From contig JAUILK010000036.1 of the NCBI GenBank assembly GCA_030433275.1, positions 1 through 33,845 on the forward strand: a stretch of 33,845 nucleotides of DNA. Reading direction: 5' to 3'. The translations under genes were made by a program, and so were the position numbers. Positions 1-7,636 of this stretch are shown piece after piece. The stretch's first letter is position 1. Every line of letters starts with the position of its first letter. The notes beneath the pieces are model-generated. The model was not told the DNA's origin, did not search any database, and saw only the letters and a list, made by a program, of their open reading frames with translations. The stretch is from Gammaproteobacteria bacterium (lineage in GTDB: Bacteria; Pseudomonadota; Gammaproteobacteria; Nitrococcales; Nitrococcaceae).

Positions 1-98
1 CCTTGATCGCTTGCAGCCGCAGACTTTGGTGCGCTTCACGACTCATGCTCCGGGCCCCTTGGAGCGTTTGGGTGCAGTACTCCAAATACTATCAGACC

Positions 99-482
99 AT
101 GGCAGAATTTACTAAAAGGTTAGTAACAGGCTGTGGTGGACCGCCGGCCTCGCTATTTCAGGGTGGTGAGTGGATTGTCGAGGACATTGCAAGCAGAGGC
201 CTTATCGACGGTTCGCACGTCACGTTCCGCTTCGGCATGGATGGATACCTTGTCGGACGCACCGGCTGCAACACGTATCGTGCTCGCTACGAGCTGACCG
301 GCGAGCGGCTGATCATCGGCGATATAGCAACGACTCACAAGAAGGCATGCGCGCCCGCGCTTGAGCGCCAGGAAGCGGAGTTTGTCCGCCTCTTGGGCGA
401 CGCGCACGATTTCGATATTACCCTCGATGGTGCTCTTCTAATCCGAACAGCGGGCGGAACGGCGATAACAGCCTGCCGCTGA
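99..482 (+). CDS. META-domain (HslJ-like) protein, N-terminus uncertain
   Basis: The C-terminal ~110 residues fit the META/HslJ domain: a W-x-V-E-D-I opening, F-x-x-D-G-Y-L-V-G-R-T-G-C-N-T-Y in the middle, then I-A-T-T-x-K-A-C-A and a final I-T-L-D-G-A-L-L-I strand. Family members are usually envelope lipoproteins linked to stress or novobiocin resistance; the molecular role is unknown. I use the ATG at 99. The frame stays open upstream to a TTG at 3, but the residues it adds do not look like real protein. A V-T-G-C lipobox-like string lies just inside the chosen start but has no hydrophobic segment before it, so the signal peptide may have been lost or frameshifted. A hairpin follows at 565-592. 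Confidence 0.6.
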   Translation: MAEFTKRLVTGCGGPPASLFQGGEWIVEDIASRGLIDGSHVTFRFGMDGYLVGRTGCNTYRARYELTGERLIIGDIATTHKKACAPALERQEAEFVRLLGDAHDFDITLDGALLIRTAGGTAITACR

Positions 483-564
483 TTATCGATTACGCGACTA
501 ATTATTAACAGACTACTATAGATATGGAGGCGGGGAACATATCTTTGTTATTGCTTGTCCCAAT

Positions 565-592
565 AAATAGGCCATCTTTAGATGGTCTATTT
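565..592. terminator. Hairpin downstream of the META-domain gene
   Basis: Two 12-base arms, AAATAGGCCATC and GATGGTCTATTT, flank a 4-base loop TTTA and pair throughout with one G-U. It lies between the META gene (ends 482) and the csbD-like gene (starts 631). The T run is short, so termination is inferred and could work in either direction. Confidence 0.5.
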
Positions 593-630
593 GTAACGGT
601 AAAGCATGTAGTAATCATCGAGAGGTCTTT

Positions 631-939
631 ATGAGTGATAAGTGGGAAGATCACAATGTACCATCAGAAGATGGCCGCATGCGGAGCCCTCGTTTGACGT
701 GGAATGATGTCCAAGGTAGATGGCATGAATACAAAGGTAAGGCTCGACAAAAATGGGGATTGCTCACTAACGACGATGTGGACCTCATCGGGGGCTATTA
801 CGAAGAGTTATCTGGAAAGATCCAAGAAGTCTATAACATCAGCAAGGAGGAGGCTGACCAGCAAATTGAGGAATGGTTAATGGGTCACGAGGACTCTTCT
901 AGTGTGGGCGGCGAAGGCAATCCAGCCTCTTCGGTTTAA
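631..939 (+). CDS. CsbD-family stress protein
   Basis: This 102-residue hydrophilic protein has the CsbD pattern: W-x-x-V-Q-G-R-W-H-E-Y-K-G-K-A-R-Q-K-W-G-x-L-T-x-D-D, then L-I-G-G-Y-Y-E-E-L-S-G-K-I-Q-E-V-Y-x-I-S-K-E-E-A. CsbD-like proteins are abundant under general stress in many bacteria and have no known biochemical activity. It is longer than the usual ~65-70 residues because of a ~20-residue N-terminal extension and a Ser/Gly-rich tail. An AGAGG ribosome-binding site precedes the ATG. It stands alone with AT-rich non-coding DNA after it. The company of DUF1328 and a small acidic lipoprotein nearby fits an envelope-stress group. Confidence 0.85.
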   Translation: MSDKWEDHNVPSEDGRMRSPRLTWNDVQGRWHEYKGKARQKWGLLTNDDVDLIGGYYEELSGKIQEVYNISKEEADQQIEEWLMGHEDSSSVGGEGNPASSV

Positions 940-1440
940 TATCAAGTCTGGCCATAAGTGAGCGAGAGTCTATCGATCCTGGTCACCGGAGAGAAAGAGG
1001 AGTAAGGAAATTTTTTTGCCCTATTGAAATTACTAATTATTTTGAGTATTGGGGCATTTAAAAGACGAAGCTGAGGAAGCATTCATGCTTTCGATCTCCT
1101 CTTTATCTATCGTATTGATTCGCAGTTTTAAAAGACATTAAAATAGAACTCCGGTGTTTTCAGGCGGGCAAAAATAAGCTTGGGTTTGCGCAAGCCAGGG
1201 AGGGTTTGCGTAAATCCATTGAAGGGGAAAACTGAACAGCTATTTCGAATAGGTACTGCTGGGCGCTGCATCTTGAATCGGCGCATGGCGCGAAGTCGCA
1301 GTTAGGGCGAGGGTGATCGCCTGCCGCTGCCAAATCCGATGGATTTCGAGCCTTTCTGCTGTTCCGAGCTAGTTCTGTATGTCTTGTTATCTGATTGGCG
1401 CGCGTTCGGTATCCCACCCATGGCTGCCTGTGCCCTCGGC
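940..1440. other. Non-coding stretch before modBC; no modA
   Basis: About 500 bases with no convincing gene. The first part is AT-rich. A small inverted repeat AAGCAT-TC-ATGCTT at 1077-1090 sits inside a GAGGA...TCCTC pair and could end csbD transcription. No periplasmic molybdate-binding protein (modA) coding sequence or remnant is recognisable here, although modA usually lies directly upstream of modB. Confidence 0.5.
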
Positions 1441-1441
1441 G

Positions 1442-1474
1442 TTGACAGCGCGCTATGTAAAAAAGAACATAGCG
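1442..1474 (+). promoter_or_regulatory. ModE-type operator overlapping the modBC promoter
   Basis: A perfect inverted repeat CGCTATGT-N8-ACATAGCG occupies 1451-1474. It resembles the palindromic CGnTAT...ATAnCG site bound by ModE. A consensus -35 hexamer TTGACA lies at 1442-1447; a weak -10 (GAACAT, 1465-1470) follows at 17-base spacing inside the palindrome, so a bound dimer would cover the promoter. Because modB starts ~20 bases downstream and a ModE gene lies at 4495-5304, repression by molybdate-loaded ModE is the natural inference. Confidence 0.8.
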
Positions 1475-1493
1475 TGTCTCGAGGGTGGACTCT

Positions 1494-2171
1494 ATGATTG
1501 ATCAAGCCGATTTTTCTGCCGCCGTGCTCACCTTCGAGCTGGCGGCCATCAGCACTGCGATTTTGCTGGTTCTCGGCACGCCGCTGGCGTGGTGGTTGGC
1601 TCATGCCCGTTTCCGCGGCAAAGCGGTGGTCGAGGCGATTGTGGGGCTGCCCTTAGTGTTGCCGCCGACCGTGCTGGGGTTTTATCTGTTAGTGGCGCTC
1701 GGGCGGAATGGACCGATCGCCTGGCTGCTCGAGCCTTTCGGGGGGGCGGGGTTTGCGTTTACCTTCCAGGGGTTGGTCATCGGGTCGGTGATTTACTCGT
1801 TGCCCTTTGTGGTGCAGCCGGCGCAGGATGCTTTCGCGCTTATCGGTCACCGGCCTTTACAGGCGGCCGCGACTCTGCGGGCTGCACCGCTGGATCGGTT
1901 CTTTACCATTGCCATACCGCAGGCGACGCGGGGCCTTGTGACCGGCGCCACGCTGGGCTTCGCTCACACGGTAGGGGAGTTCGGCGTGGTGCTGATGATC
2001 GGCGGCAACATTCCTGGGGAGACGCAGGTGCTGTCTATCGCGATCTACAATCACGTTGAAGCGTTGGAGTACGGTCGCGCGCACATCCTCTCCGGTGCGT
2101 TGTTGCTGTTCTCCTTCGCGTTGCTGTTCCTCGTCTACGCCATCAATCGCCGCCTGCCGGGGCGTCTGTGA
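1494..2171 (+). CDS. modB: Molybdate ABC transporter permease ModB
   Basis: This inner-membrane permease of the molybdate ABC importer has about 225 residues and several hydrophobic segments (roughly 10-35, 48-70, 92-108, 145-165, 195-218). The coupling loop that contacts ModC is visible around residues 120-150 (ALIGHRPLQAAATLRA...FFTIAIPQATRG), followed by the G-E-F-G-V-V-L-M-I-G-G stretch typical of ModB. I prefer the ATG at 1494, with GAGGGTGG upstream, over the in-frame GTG at 1485. The gene ends with a GTGA overlap into modC, so the two are translationally coupled. The operator at 1451-1474 controls it. No modA is adjacent, so the binding protein must be encoded elsewhere or supplied by another system. 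Confidence 0.93.
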   Translation: MIDQADFSAAVLTFELAAISTAILLVLGTPLAWWLAHARFRGKAVVEAIVGLPLVLPPTVLGFYLLVALGRNGPIAWLLEPFGGAGFAFTFQGLVIGSVIYSLPFVVQPAQDAFALIGHRPLQAAATLRAAPLDRFFTIAIPQATRGLVTGATLGFAHTVGEFGVVLMIGGNIPGETQVLSIAIYNHVEALEYGRAHILSGALLLFSFALLFLVYAINRRLPGRL

Positions 2172-3229
2172 GCCTGGAAGCCTGCTTCCACCACACTCAG
2201 GGCAGCTTTGTGCTGAACGCTGAGTTGCACGCGCCGGCGCGGGCGGTTACGGTGCTGTTCGGCCATTCCGGTTGCGGCAAGAGCACTCTGCTGCATTGTT
2301 TGGCTGGGCTGGAGCGTGCCACGGGCGAGTGTCGGCTGAATGGGACTTGGTGGCAGCATGATGGGCGCAAGCTATTCGTTCCGCCCCATAAGCGTCGCCT
2401 CGGCCTGGTCTTTCAGGATGCTCGGTTGTTTGAGCATTTGAGCGTCGCGGGCAACCTGCGCTACGCCACGCGCCGCAGCCGAGCCGGTGCGGCTGAGTGG
2501 AACGCCGTGGTGGAACTGCTCGGGTTGGGGTCGCTGCTGCGTCGGGCCGCGCCGACGCTCTCCGGCGGCGAGCGCCAGCGTGTAGCTATTGCCCGCAGCC
2601 TGCTGGCGCGGCCTGAGGTACTGTTGCTCGATGAGCCGCTCGCCAGCCTCGATGCGGCGAGCAAGGCGGCGATCTTGCCCTATTTGGAACGGTTGACCAC
2701 CGAACTTGCAATGCCCATGGTCTATGTCACACACAGCGCCGATGAGCTGATTCGGCTGGGGGACCAGGTTATCCTCATGGAGGCCGGTCGAACGTTGGCG
2801 GCAGGTTCTCTGGAGACGATGCTCTCGCGCCTTGATCTGCCGCTCGCTCATCGTGAGGATGCGAGCGCGGTTGTCGTCGTGCAGGTGCAAGGCTGGGATG
2901 AGGCATTGCATCTCTCCATCCTGCGCTTGGGCATGCTGGAGCTGCGGGTGCCGCAGGTCCGCTCGCGGGCAGGGCAGCGGCTGCGGTTGCGGGTGCAGGC
3001 CAGGGATGTGAGCCTGACGCTGGATCCGCCGGGACGCACCAGCATCCTTAATGTCCTGCCGGCGCAGGTTCTGGAGACTGTGGCCGATAGTCCGGGCCAG
3101 CATTTGGTACGGCTACAGGTCGAAGACCAGATTCTGCTCTCGCGTATATCCGAGTTCTCGCAACGCCACCTATGCCTACAGGCCGGTATGGCAGTCTTCG
3201 CGCAGGTAAAGAGCGTGGCGCTCGCCTAA
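2168..3229 (+). CDS. modC: Molybdate ABC transporter ATPase ModC
   Basis: ATP-binding subunit that powers ModB. Walker A G-H-S-G-C-G-K-S-T is at residues 32-40, the Q-loop Q-D-A-R-L-F near 83-88, the ABC signature L-S-G-G-E-R-Q at 131-137, Walker B V-L-L-L-D-E-P at 151-157 and the switch histidine in Y-V-T-H-S near 189. A C-terminal MOP/TOBE-like domain (about 285-353) follows; in ModC this domain senses oxyanion. At 353 residues it is normal length. It starts at a GTG inside the GTGA overlap with the modB stop. A 12-bp inverted repeat lies ~200 bases downstream. Confidence 0.95.
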   Translation: MSLEACFHHTQGSFVLNAELHAPARAVTVLFGHSGCGKSTLLHCLAGLERATGECRLNGTWWQHDGRKLFVPPHKRRLGLVFQDARLFEHLSVAGNLRYATRRSRAGAAEWNAVVELLGLGSLLRRAAPTLSGGERQRVAIARSLLARPEVLLLDEPLASLDAASKAAILPYLERLTTELAMPMVYVTHSADELIRLGDQVILMEAGRTLAAGSLETMLSRLDLPLAHREDASAVVVVQVQGWDEALHLSILRLGMLELRVPQVRSRAGQRLRLRVQARDVSLTLDPPGRTSILNVLPAQVLETVADSPGQHLVRLQVEDQILLSRISEFSQRHLCLQAGMAVFAQVKSVALA

Positions 3230-3430
3230 AGGCATTCTGGAAATTGCGTTCCTGCCGCACTTTCCGAAGGGTGAGCGGCGAGTTCAATTCAAACTTTGCT
3301 TAATAGAAAAGCTGTTGCTCAGCGGGCGATGCTGCCACAGCTTGGTTTAACGCGTGTGATCGATCGGTAGAAACCGTTTTGTAAAGTGCTCGACCGCCTT
3401 GTCCAGGCTTCGGCTCCGCGATCAGAGATA

Positions 3431-3468
3431 CGGGGTGTAGAATCGGTTATTGCCTTTTCTACACCCCG
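3431..3468. repeat. Perfect 12-bp inverted repeat between convergent genes
   Basis: CGGGGTGTAGAA at 3431-3442 and TTCTACACCCCG at 3457-3468 are exact complements separated by 14 bases. They lie between the ends of modC (plus) and the DUF1328 gene (minus), in a 279-base gap that otherwise shows nothing. Neither side has a strong T tract, so a simple terminator is possible but not clear; a protein-binding site is an alternative. Confidence 0.6.
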
Positions 3469-3508
3469 GGTTTGAAATTGTTTCACGGGCCGATGGAACG
3501 AGCCGCCT

Positions 3509-3676
3509 TTAAGGGCGTGGTCCGCGACGGTTGAGTATCAGTGAAACAAGGAAAAGGATTACGAAGATAACGAACAGAATTTTTGCGAATCCCGCTGCTG
3601 TTCCCGCGACCCCTGAAAAGCCGAGAAACGCAGCGATGAGCGCAACAACCAAAAATACTAATGCCCAATACAGCAT
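3509..3676 (-). CDS. DUF1328 (YtjA-like) small membrane protein
   Basis: A 55-residue reading frame beginning [15 protein letters not shown] and ending L-N-R-R-G-P-R-P. It matches the DUF1328/YtjA family in length and pattern: two hydrophobic helices around a [14 protein letters not shown] turn. The protein should sit in the inner membrane with both helices inserted; its function is unknown. A GGGGAAAGAG ribosome-binding site precedes the ATG. Relatives are commonly found near CsbD, BON and other stress proteins, which fits this location. A longer 61-residue frame on the same strand is a shadow of this gene. Confidence 0.88.
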   Translation of the reverse strand: MLYWALVFLVVALIAAFLGFSGVAGTAAGFAKILFVIFVILFLVSLILNRRGPRP

Positions 3677-3784
3677 TAACTCTTTCCCCTATGCAGATGA
3701 CGTCTTATAGACTTAATTGTCTTGACACCTCGTCATAAGGTTGGACTCAAAACCGTATGGTTAGTTCTCTGTGTTTCTGCTGAC

Positions 3785-4033
3785 TTAATTGTTCATTTCG
3801 TCCATTTTGTCCTCTGCATTATCCATGGCGTCTTCCATCGAGTCGCCGGCTTCTTCCGCTTTTTCTTCCATTGTGTCCATAGCGTCTTCGGCCGTATCTT
3901 CAGTTTGTTCGGCGGCTTGATCGATGCTTTCACCGGCTTGCTCGGCGGGGCCTTCGGAGTCGCCGCATGCGGTCAGCGCAAAAGGAAGAACGCTTGCAAG
4001 GAGCAGAAAGAAAATGAAAGTGCGTATTGTCAT
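3785..4033 (-). CDS. Small acidic lipoprotein with heptad-like repeats
   Basis: The 82-residue precursor has a lipoprotein signal: M-T-I-R, a hydrophobic core F-I-F-F-L-L-L-A-S-V-L-P-F-A, and lipobox L-T-A-C with cysteine 23 as the acylation site. The mature part is very acidic and built from short repeats of the type x-x-E-(D/E)-A-(G/M)-D-x-M-E, probably a single amphipathic helix. Position +2 after the cysteine is glycine, so an outer-membrane destination is likely. Entericidin-like or envelope-stress roles are possible but I cannot assign one. Low complexity makes long open frames on the opposite strand here misleading. Confidence 0.75.
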   Translation of the reverse strand: MTIRTFIFFLLLASVLPFALTACGDSEGPAEQAGESIDQAAEQTEDTAEDAMDTMEEKAEEAGDSMEDAMDNAEDKMDEMNN

Positions 4034-4494
4034 GGTGGCCTCTCTATTAGCGGTAGTTTAAGCAACAACTCGTTAAAATCTGAAGCAAGTTATATGCCAA
4101 GTTCTGGTGGGCGTAGCTCGAATTAAGCATGCTATGAAGTTATGATCATTCCCTCTGCGCCACGTGATTCTCTGCATATTCGAGGGTGGATTAAGTAGCG
4201 CAGCCGGTGACAGTAGTTAGATTCGCACGAGGAGTGACTAAGCACAAGATGCCATTGTGCCTTGATTTGGCAGTGCGGCACTCCCTTGCGTTAGAGCGTA
4301 CACTCGCATTGAGGTTGTGGCTCAGCATATGGAGTGTTTCTAGGTTGTTAGCGGCCAGTTTCCCCTATCAGGAAATTCATAGTAGCCGAATCAATACGAG
4401 TAGTTTGTCGCCAAATAGCGACATATTTAGCAATCCCCGGCGTTCCATCTTAATTTTTTGATTTTTCGGCGGTCGGGGTTTTGGGGCCATCAAG
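4034..4494. other. Intergenic stretch without recognisable genes
   Basis: About 460 bases between the lipoprotein start and the modE end. The only open frame (plus strand, 4207-4461) looks random. A small perfect inverted repeat TGTCGC-CAAATA-GCGACA lies near 4405-4422; being downstream of modE, it might help end modE transcription. I see nothing else. Confidence 0.5.
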
Positions 4495-5304
4495 CTAATT
4501 GCTGAGACCGATAATTACGCTCGATGCGTCGAAGATTGCACAGGCCGTCACCCCGATCTTGAGTTGCAAGTAATCGACGCTGGCATTGGTGATCATTGCG
4601 GCAATGCTCTTATCCTGGCCGAGGTCGATGACCACGTCACTGTTTATGGCGCCGCGGTGCACGCGCGCTACGTGCCCGCAGAGCCGGTTGCGCGCGCTCA
4701 GGTTGAGTTTGGTATCGGTGGTGATGACGATCGAGGAAGATTTGATGAGCGCGGCCGCATTCGAGCCTTGGGTCAAGCCCAGTCGCGCGAGGCTCTCTTC
4801 GGTGATGATGGCGGTGATGCTCTGACCTTGGCCGAGGTTTAGCTCCACTTCGGCGTTGACGGCACCGTGGTGGATCGCGCTGACTTGCCCCCAGAGCTGA
4901 TTGCGGGCGCTGGTCTGCAGATGCAGCCGCTCGAGCACCGGCATCATGGTTTCCAGGCCGTGGATCCGTCGTGCGAGCCCGGCGAGGAAGCGCCGATGTT
5001 CTTGCTCGAGTTCCCGGAAGGCCCGTACCAGTTGCGCGCCGTGCTCGGTGAGCCGGGTACCGCCGCCGCCGCGCCCCCCCACGGCACGCGTCACGAGGGC
5101 ATGATCGGAGAGATTATTCAGCGCCTCGATGCGTTCCCAGGCCGTGCGATAGCTGATGCCGGCGGCTTGCGCAGCCCGGGTGATCGAGCCCTGTGCGGCG
5201 ACGGCCTCAAGCAGCTTGATCCCGTCCTCGCCAAGCAGTAACCCGGTGCGGTAACGTACTTGAAGGCCGGCTTCGAGCGCCGGCTGTTGGTCGTTTTCAC
5301 TCAT
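4495..5304 (-). CDS. modE: Molybdate-responsive regulator ModE
   Basis: The 269-residue protein has the full ModE layout. An N-terminal LysR-like winged helix occupies about residues 18-95 (G-I-K-L-L-E-A-V-A-A-Q-G-S-I-T-R-A-A-Q-A-A-G-I-S-Y-x-T-A-W, then the G-G-R-G-G-G-G-T-R-L-T wing). A helical dimerisation linker follows. Two tandem MOP domains bind molybdate at about 130-192 and 200-265, each starting S-A-R-N-x-L-x-G-x-V. With molybdate bound, ModE dimers repress molybdate uptake genes. The likely target is the palindrome at 1451-1474 in front of modBC, on the opposite strand ~3 kb away. Confidence 0.96.
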   Translation of the reverse strand: MSENDQQPALEAGLQVRYRTGLLLGEDGIKLLEAVAAQGSITRAAQAAGISYRTAWERIEALNNLSDHALVTRAVGGRGGGGTRLTEHGAQLVRAFRELEQEHRRFLAGLARRIHGLETMMPVLERLHLQTSARNQLWGQVSAIHHGAVNAEVELNLGQGQSITAIITEESLARLGLTQGSNAAALIKSSSIVITTDTKLNLSARNRLCGHVARVHRGAINSDVVIDLGQDKSIAAMITNASVDYLQLKIGVTACAIFDASSVIIGLSN

Positions 5305-5397
5305 CAGGGCGTGTACTCGATTGACTAGGGTGTTGCTCTAAGACGCTTCTGGGGAGAAGGTGGTGAGAATTGTAGCGAGAATGTGCCGCAAGTCCCG

Positions 5398-6216
5398 CTA
5401 AAATTGACAGCCGGGACAATAATAAGTGGCCCGCTGGCCGAGGCGCTCCATTCGAATAACACCAGCGCAGCGCTGACAGACCTCGCCGCTGCGTCCATAA
5501 ACCTCAAGTCGCCGGCGGAAATAGCCAGGTTGTCCCGTGCTGCCGGTAAAGTCCCGTAGCGTGGTGCCGCCGGCCTCGATTGCCTCGGCAAGCACGCTTT
5601 TGACAGCCTGAATCAGGCGTGTGTAACGGTTGTGTCCGATTCGTCCGGCTGAACGCATGGGACGGATTGCGGCACGATAGAGTGCCTCATTGGCGTATAT
5701 GTTGCCGATGCCGACGACCGCGCGGCTATCCATCAATAAGGTTTTGGCGCAAATTCGACGCCCTCGGCTAAGGCCATAGAGGTAGTCGGTATGAAACGCA
5801 CTGGATAGGGGTTCGGGGCCTAGCTTGGCAAGCAGATGATGCTGTTCGGGATCGCCGGTACTCCAGTGCAGGCTGCCGAAACGGCGCGGATCCGTATATC
5901 GCAACGCTTGCCCGTTTGTCAGGATGATATCGAGGTGCGCATGCGCGAGCGGCGGGTCTTGCGCCGCAACCAGCCGCAAGCTGCCGGACATGCCGAGGTG
6001 CAGAATTAACGTGGCATCGGCTTCGAGGCGGAAGAGCAGATACTTCGCGCGCCGTTGCACGCAGATGATGCGCCGACCCTCGGCCTGCTCAGGTAAGCTC
6101 CGGGCAATAGGCCAGCGCAAGCGCGCGTCGCGTATGATGATCTTTGCAATGCGCCGGCCACGCACATGCGGTTCAATACCGCGGCGGGTGGTTTCCACTT
6201 CGGGCAGCTCGGGCAT
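5398..6216 (-). CDS. mutM: Formamidopyrimidine-DNA glycosylase (Fpg)
   Basis: Base-excision repair enzyme that removes 8-oxoguanine and formamidopyrimidines and nicks the abasic site. The start is fixed by the invariant M-P-E-L-P-E-V-E-T-T-R-R-G: proline 2 is the catalytic nucleophile after Met removal and glutamate 3 assists. The helix-two-turn-helix region includes G-I-G-N-I-Y-A-N-E-A-L. The C-terminal zinc finger is complete (C-Q-R-C ... Y-Y-C-P-G-C-Q). Length is 272 residues, normal for the family. The frame is open for 58 further codons upstream, but those overlap the preceding regulator gene and are not needed. It starts 16 bases after the stop of the EAL/HDOD gene, so the two are probably cotranscribed. 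Confidence 0.96.
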   Translation of the reverse strand: MPELPEVETTRRGIEPHVRGRRIAKIIIRDARLRWPIARSLPEQAEGRRIICVQRRAKYLLFRLEADATLILHLGMSGSLRLVAAQDPPLAHAHLDIILTNGQALRYTDPRRFGSLHWSTGDPEQHHLLAKLGPEPLSSAFHTDYLYGLSRGRRICAKTLLMDSRAVVGIGNIYANEALYRAAIRPMRSAGRIGHNRYTRLIQAVKSVLAEAIEAGGTTLRDFTGSTGQPGYFRRRLEVYGRSGEVCQRCAGVIRMERLGQRATYYCPGCQF

Positions 6217-6232
6217 AGCGATCCGATGCCGT

Positions 6233-7432
6233 TTACCAGGCAGAGCAGATGGTTTCGGCCCAGCGCACGGCCTCCACGTAGGCTTGATTGGTCGCTGCGG
6301 CGCTGAGCCCCAGCGCCTGAATGCGCTCGATGCGCCCCATTTCCAGTTCTCTGACGGCGCCGAGTATCTCTCCCTCGACGCCTTCACCACGTAATAGAGC
6401 CGCGGCGACGGCTTGGTTTACTGGCAGCCGTTCCAGGATCTGCTCCAAGGGAGTATCTAGCAGGGCGTCGAGTCCTGATAGTAGCCCAACCATAAAACAC
6501 CGTGCGGGATGTGTCGCCCCGATAATGCGTCCGGTGGCCTCGCAAAAACGCGCCCGTATTATGATGCTAACGGACAACTCGTGGGGTTTGTCCGGAATCG
6601 ATGCGAGTGCGAGCAAGGCAGCCCAGGTCTGTAGTTCCCGGGTTCCCAGATACAGGACAGCTTGACGTATGGAATCGATCCGGCGCGGCAGCGAAAAGAA
6701 CGCGGAATTCAAATAGCGCAGCAATTTGTAGCTCAATGCGAGGTCGCGGCTGATGAGTTCCTCCACCTCGGCAATTTGTACATCCGCTCGTTGCAGTGCG
6801 GTCAGGAGTTCTAGGATGCGCAGGCGGTTGGCGGGTATGTCGGTGTTGCGCAGCGTGCTCGGGTGGCTGAGGAAGTAACCCTGGAAATAATCGAAGCCCA
6901 AGCGCTTGCAGGCCTCGAAGACCTCTAGCGTCTCGATTTTCTCGGCCAACAGCATGACTTTGAAAGGCTGCAGAAGTTGTACCTGCTCGGCCAGCTCAGG
7001 GAGGGTCAACCGCGGTATTTCGACCTTGACCAGATCGGCCCGCTGCAAGAGCGGACGTAACGCGGGGTCGTAGACGAAATCATCGAGCGCGATACGATAA
7101 CCTGCCGCGCGCAGGAGCTCGAGCCCGTCGATGATCGCTGGTTCCGGCCTGGTATTCTCGAGTATCTCGAGAACGACTCGATCGGTCGGGAGCGGCAGGT
7201 TGCTGTGGTGGGCCACGAAGCTATGGGTCATGTTGATGAAGGCAAGACGATTTCCGACTAGCTCATCGAGTCCGAAGACCGTGAATGTGTTGAGAATGAC
7301 CTCGGAAGTGGCTCGGTCACCGTTCACTATGTGAGCATCCGGCGCATCGGTATGGCGGAAGAGTAATTCGTAGCCATACACTTCGAGGTTGCGGTCGAAA
7401 ATAGGCTGGCGCCCGAGAAATGTCTCATGCAT
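6233..7432 (-). CDS. EAL-like/HDOD signalling protein
   Basis: This 399-residue protein fuses an N-terminal EAL-related domain (about 1-195: F-L-G-R-Q-P-I-F-D-R-N-L-E-V-Y-G-Y-E-L-L-F-R opening, L-D-D-F, A-E-K-I-E-T, G-F-D-Y-F-Q-G-Y-F) to a C-terminal HDOD domain (about 200-390). The family is the YuxH/CdgJ type. The E-A-L motif position reads V-L-E-I-L-E-N, and several metal-binding residues of active cyclic-di-GMP phosphodiesterases are not evident, so this is probably a sensor or regulator, not an enzyme. Related proteins affect motility and biofilm formation. It is upstream of mutM in the same direction and divergent from the desaturase gene. Confidence 0.9.
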   Translation of the reverse strand: MHETFLGRQPIFDRNLEVYGYELLFRHTDAPDAHIVNGDRATSEVILNTFTVFGLDELVGNRLAFINMTHSFVAHHSNLPLPTDRVVLEILENTRPEPAIIDGLELLRAAGYRIALDDFVYDPALRPLLQRADLVKVEIPRLTLPELAEQVQLLQPFKVMLLAEKIETLEVFEACKRLGFDYFQGYFLSHPSTLRNTDIPANRLRILELLTALQRADVQIAEVEELISRDLALSYKLLRYLNSAFFSLPRRIDSIRQAVLYLGTRELQTWAALLALASIPDKPHELSVSIIIRARFCEATGRIIGATHPARCFMVGLLSGLDALLDTPLEQILERLPVNQAVAAALLRGEGVEGEILGAVRELEMGRIERIQALGLSAAATNQAYVEAVRWAETICSAW

Positions 7433-7636
7433 GTGTGCGTGCCGGATTTGCCAGTCGCTCGATTGCTGCCAGAAAACAGTTTGTTGGGCTTTGAAGATAC
7501 TCCGATTTTCCGATCGTGAACAATTCCATGGACGCTGGTTCCATCTGGTCGCTATAATGAATGAAATTTCTCAAGTGTAAAAAAATATTTTCTAAAATCA
7601 TGTAGTTAACTCTATTTTAAAAGGTGTTTGCCGCTT

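Noticed and set aside
2372-3103. 243-codon minus-strand frame opposite modC
   Set aside because: Antisense shadow; modC is fully supported by its motifs.
3722-4126. Plus-strand frame with hydrophobic stretches opposite the small lipoprotein
   Set aside because: The hydrophobic Phe/Val/His runs are the complement of the low-complexity acidic repeats; the lipoprotein with its lipobox is the real gene.
4207-4461. 84-codon plus-strand frame in the gap before modE
   Set aside because: No ribosome-binding site, no family resemblance and random-looking composition.
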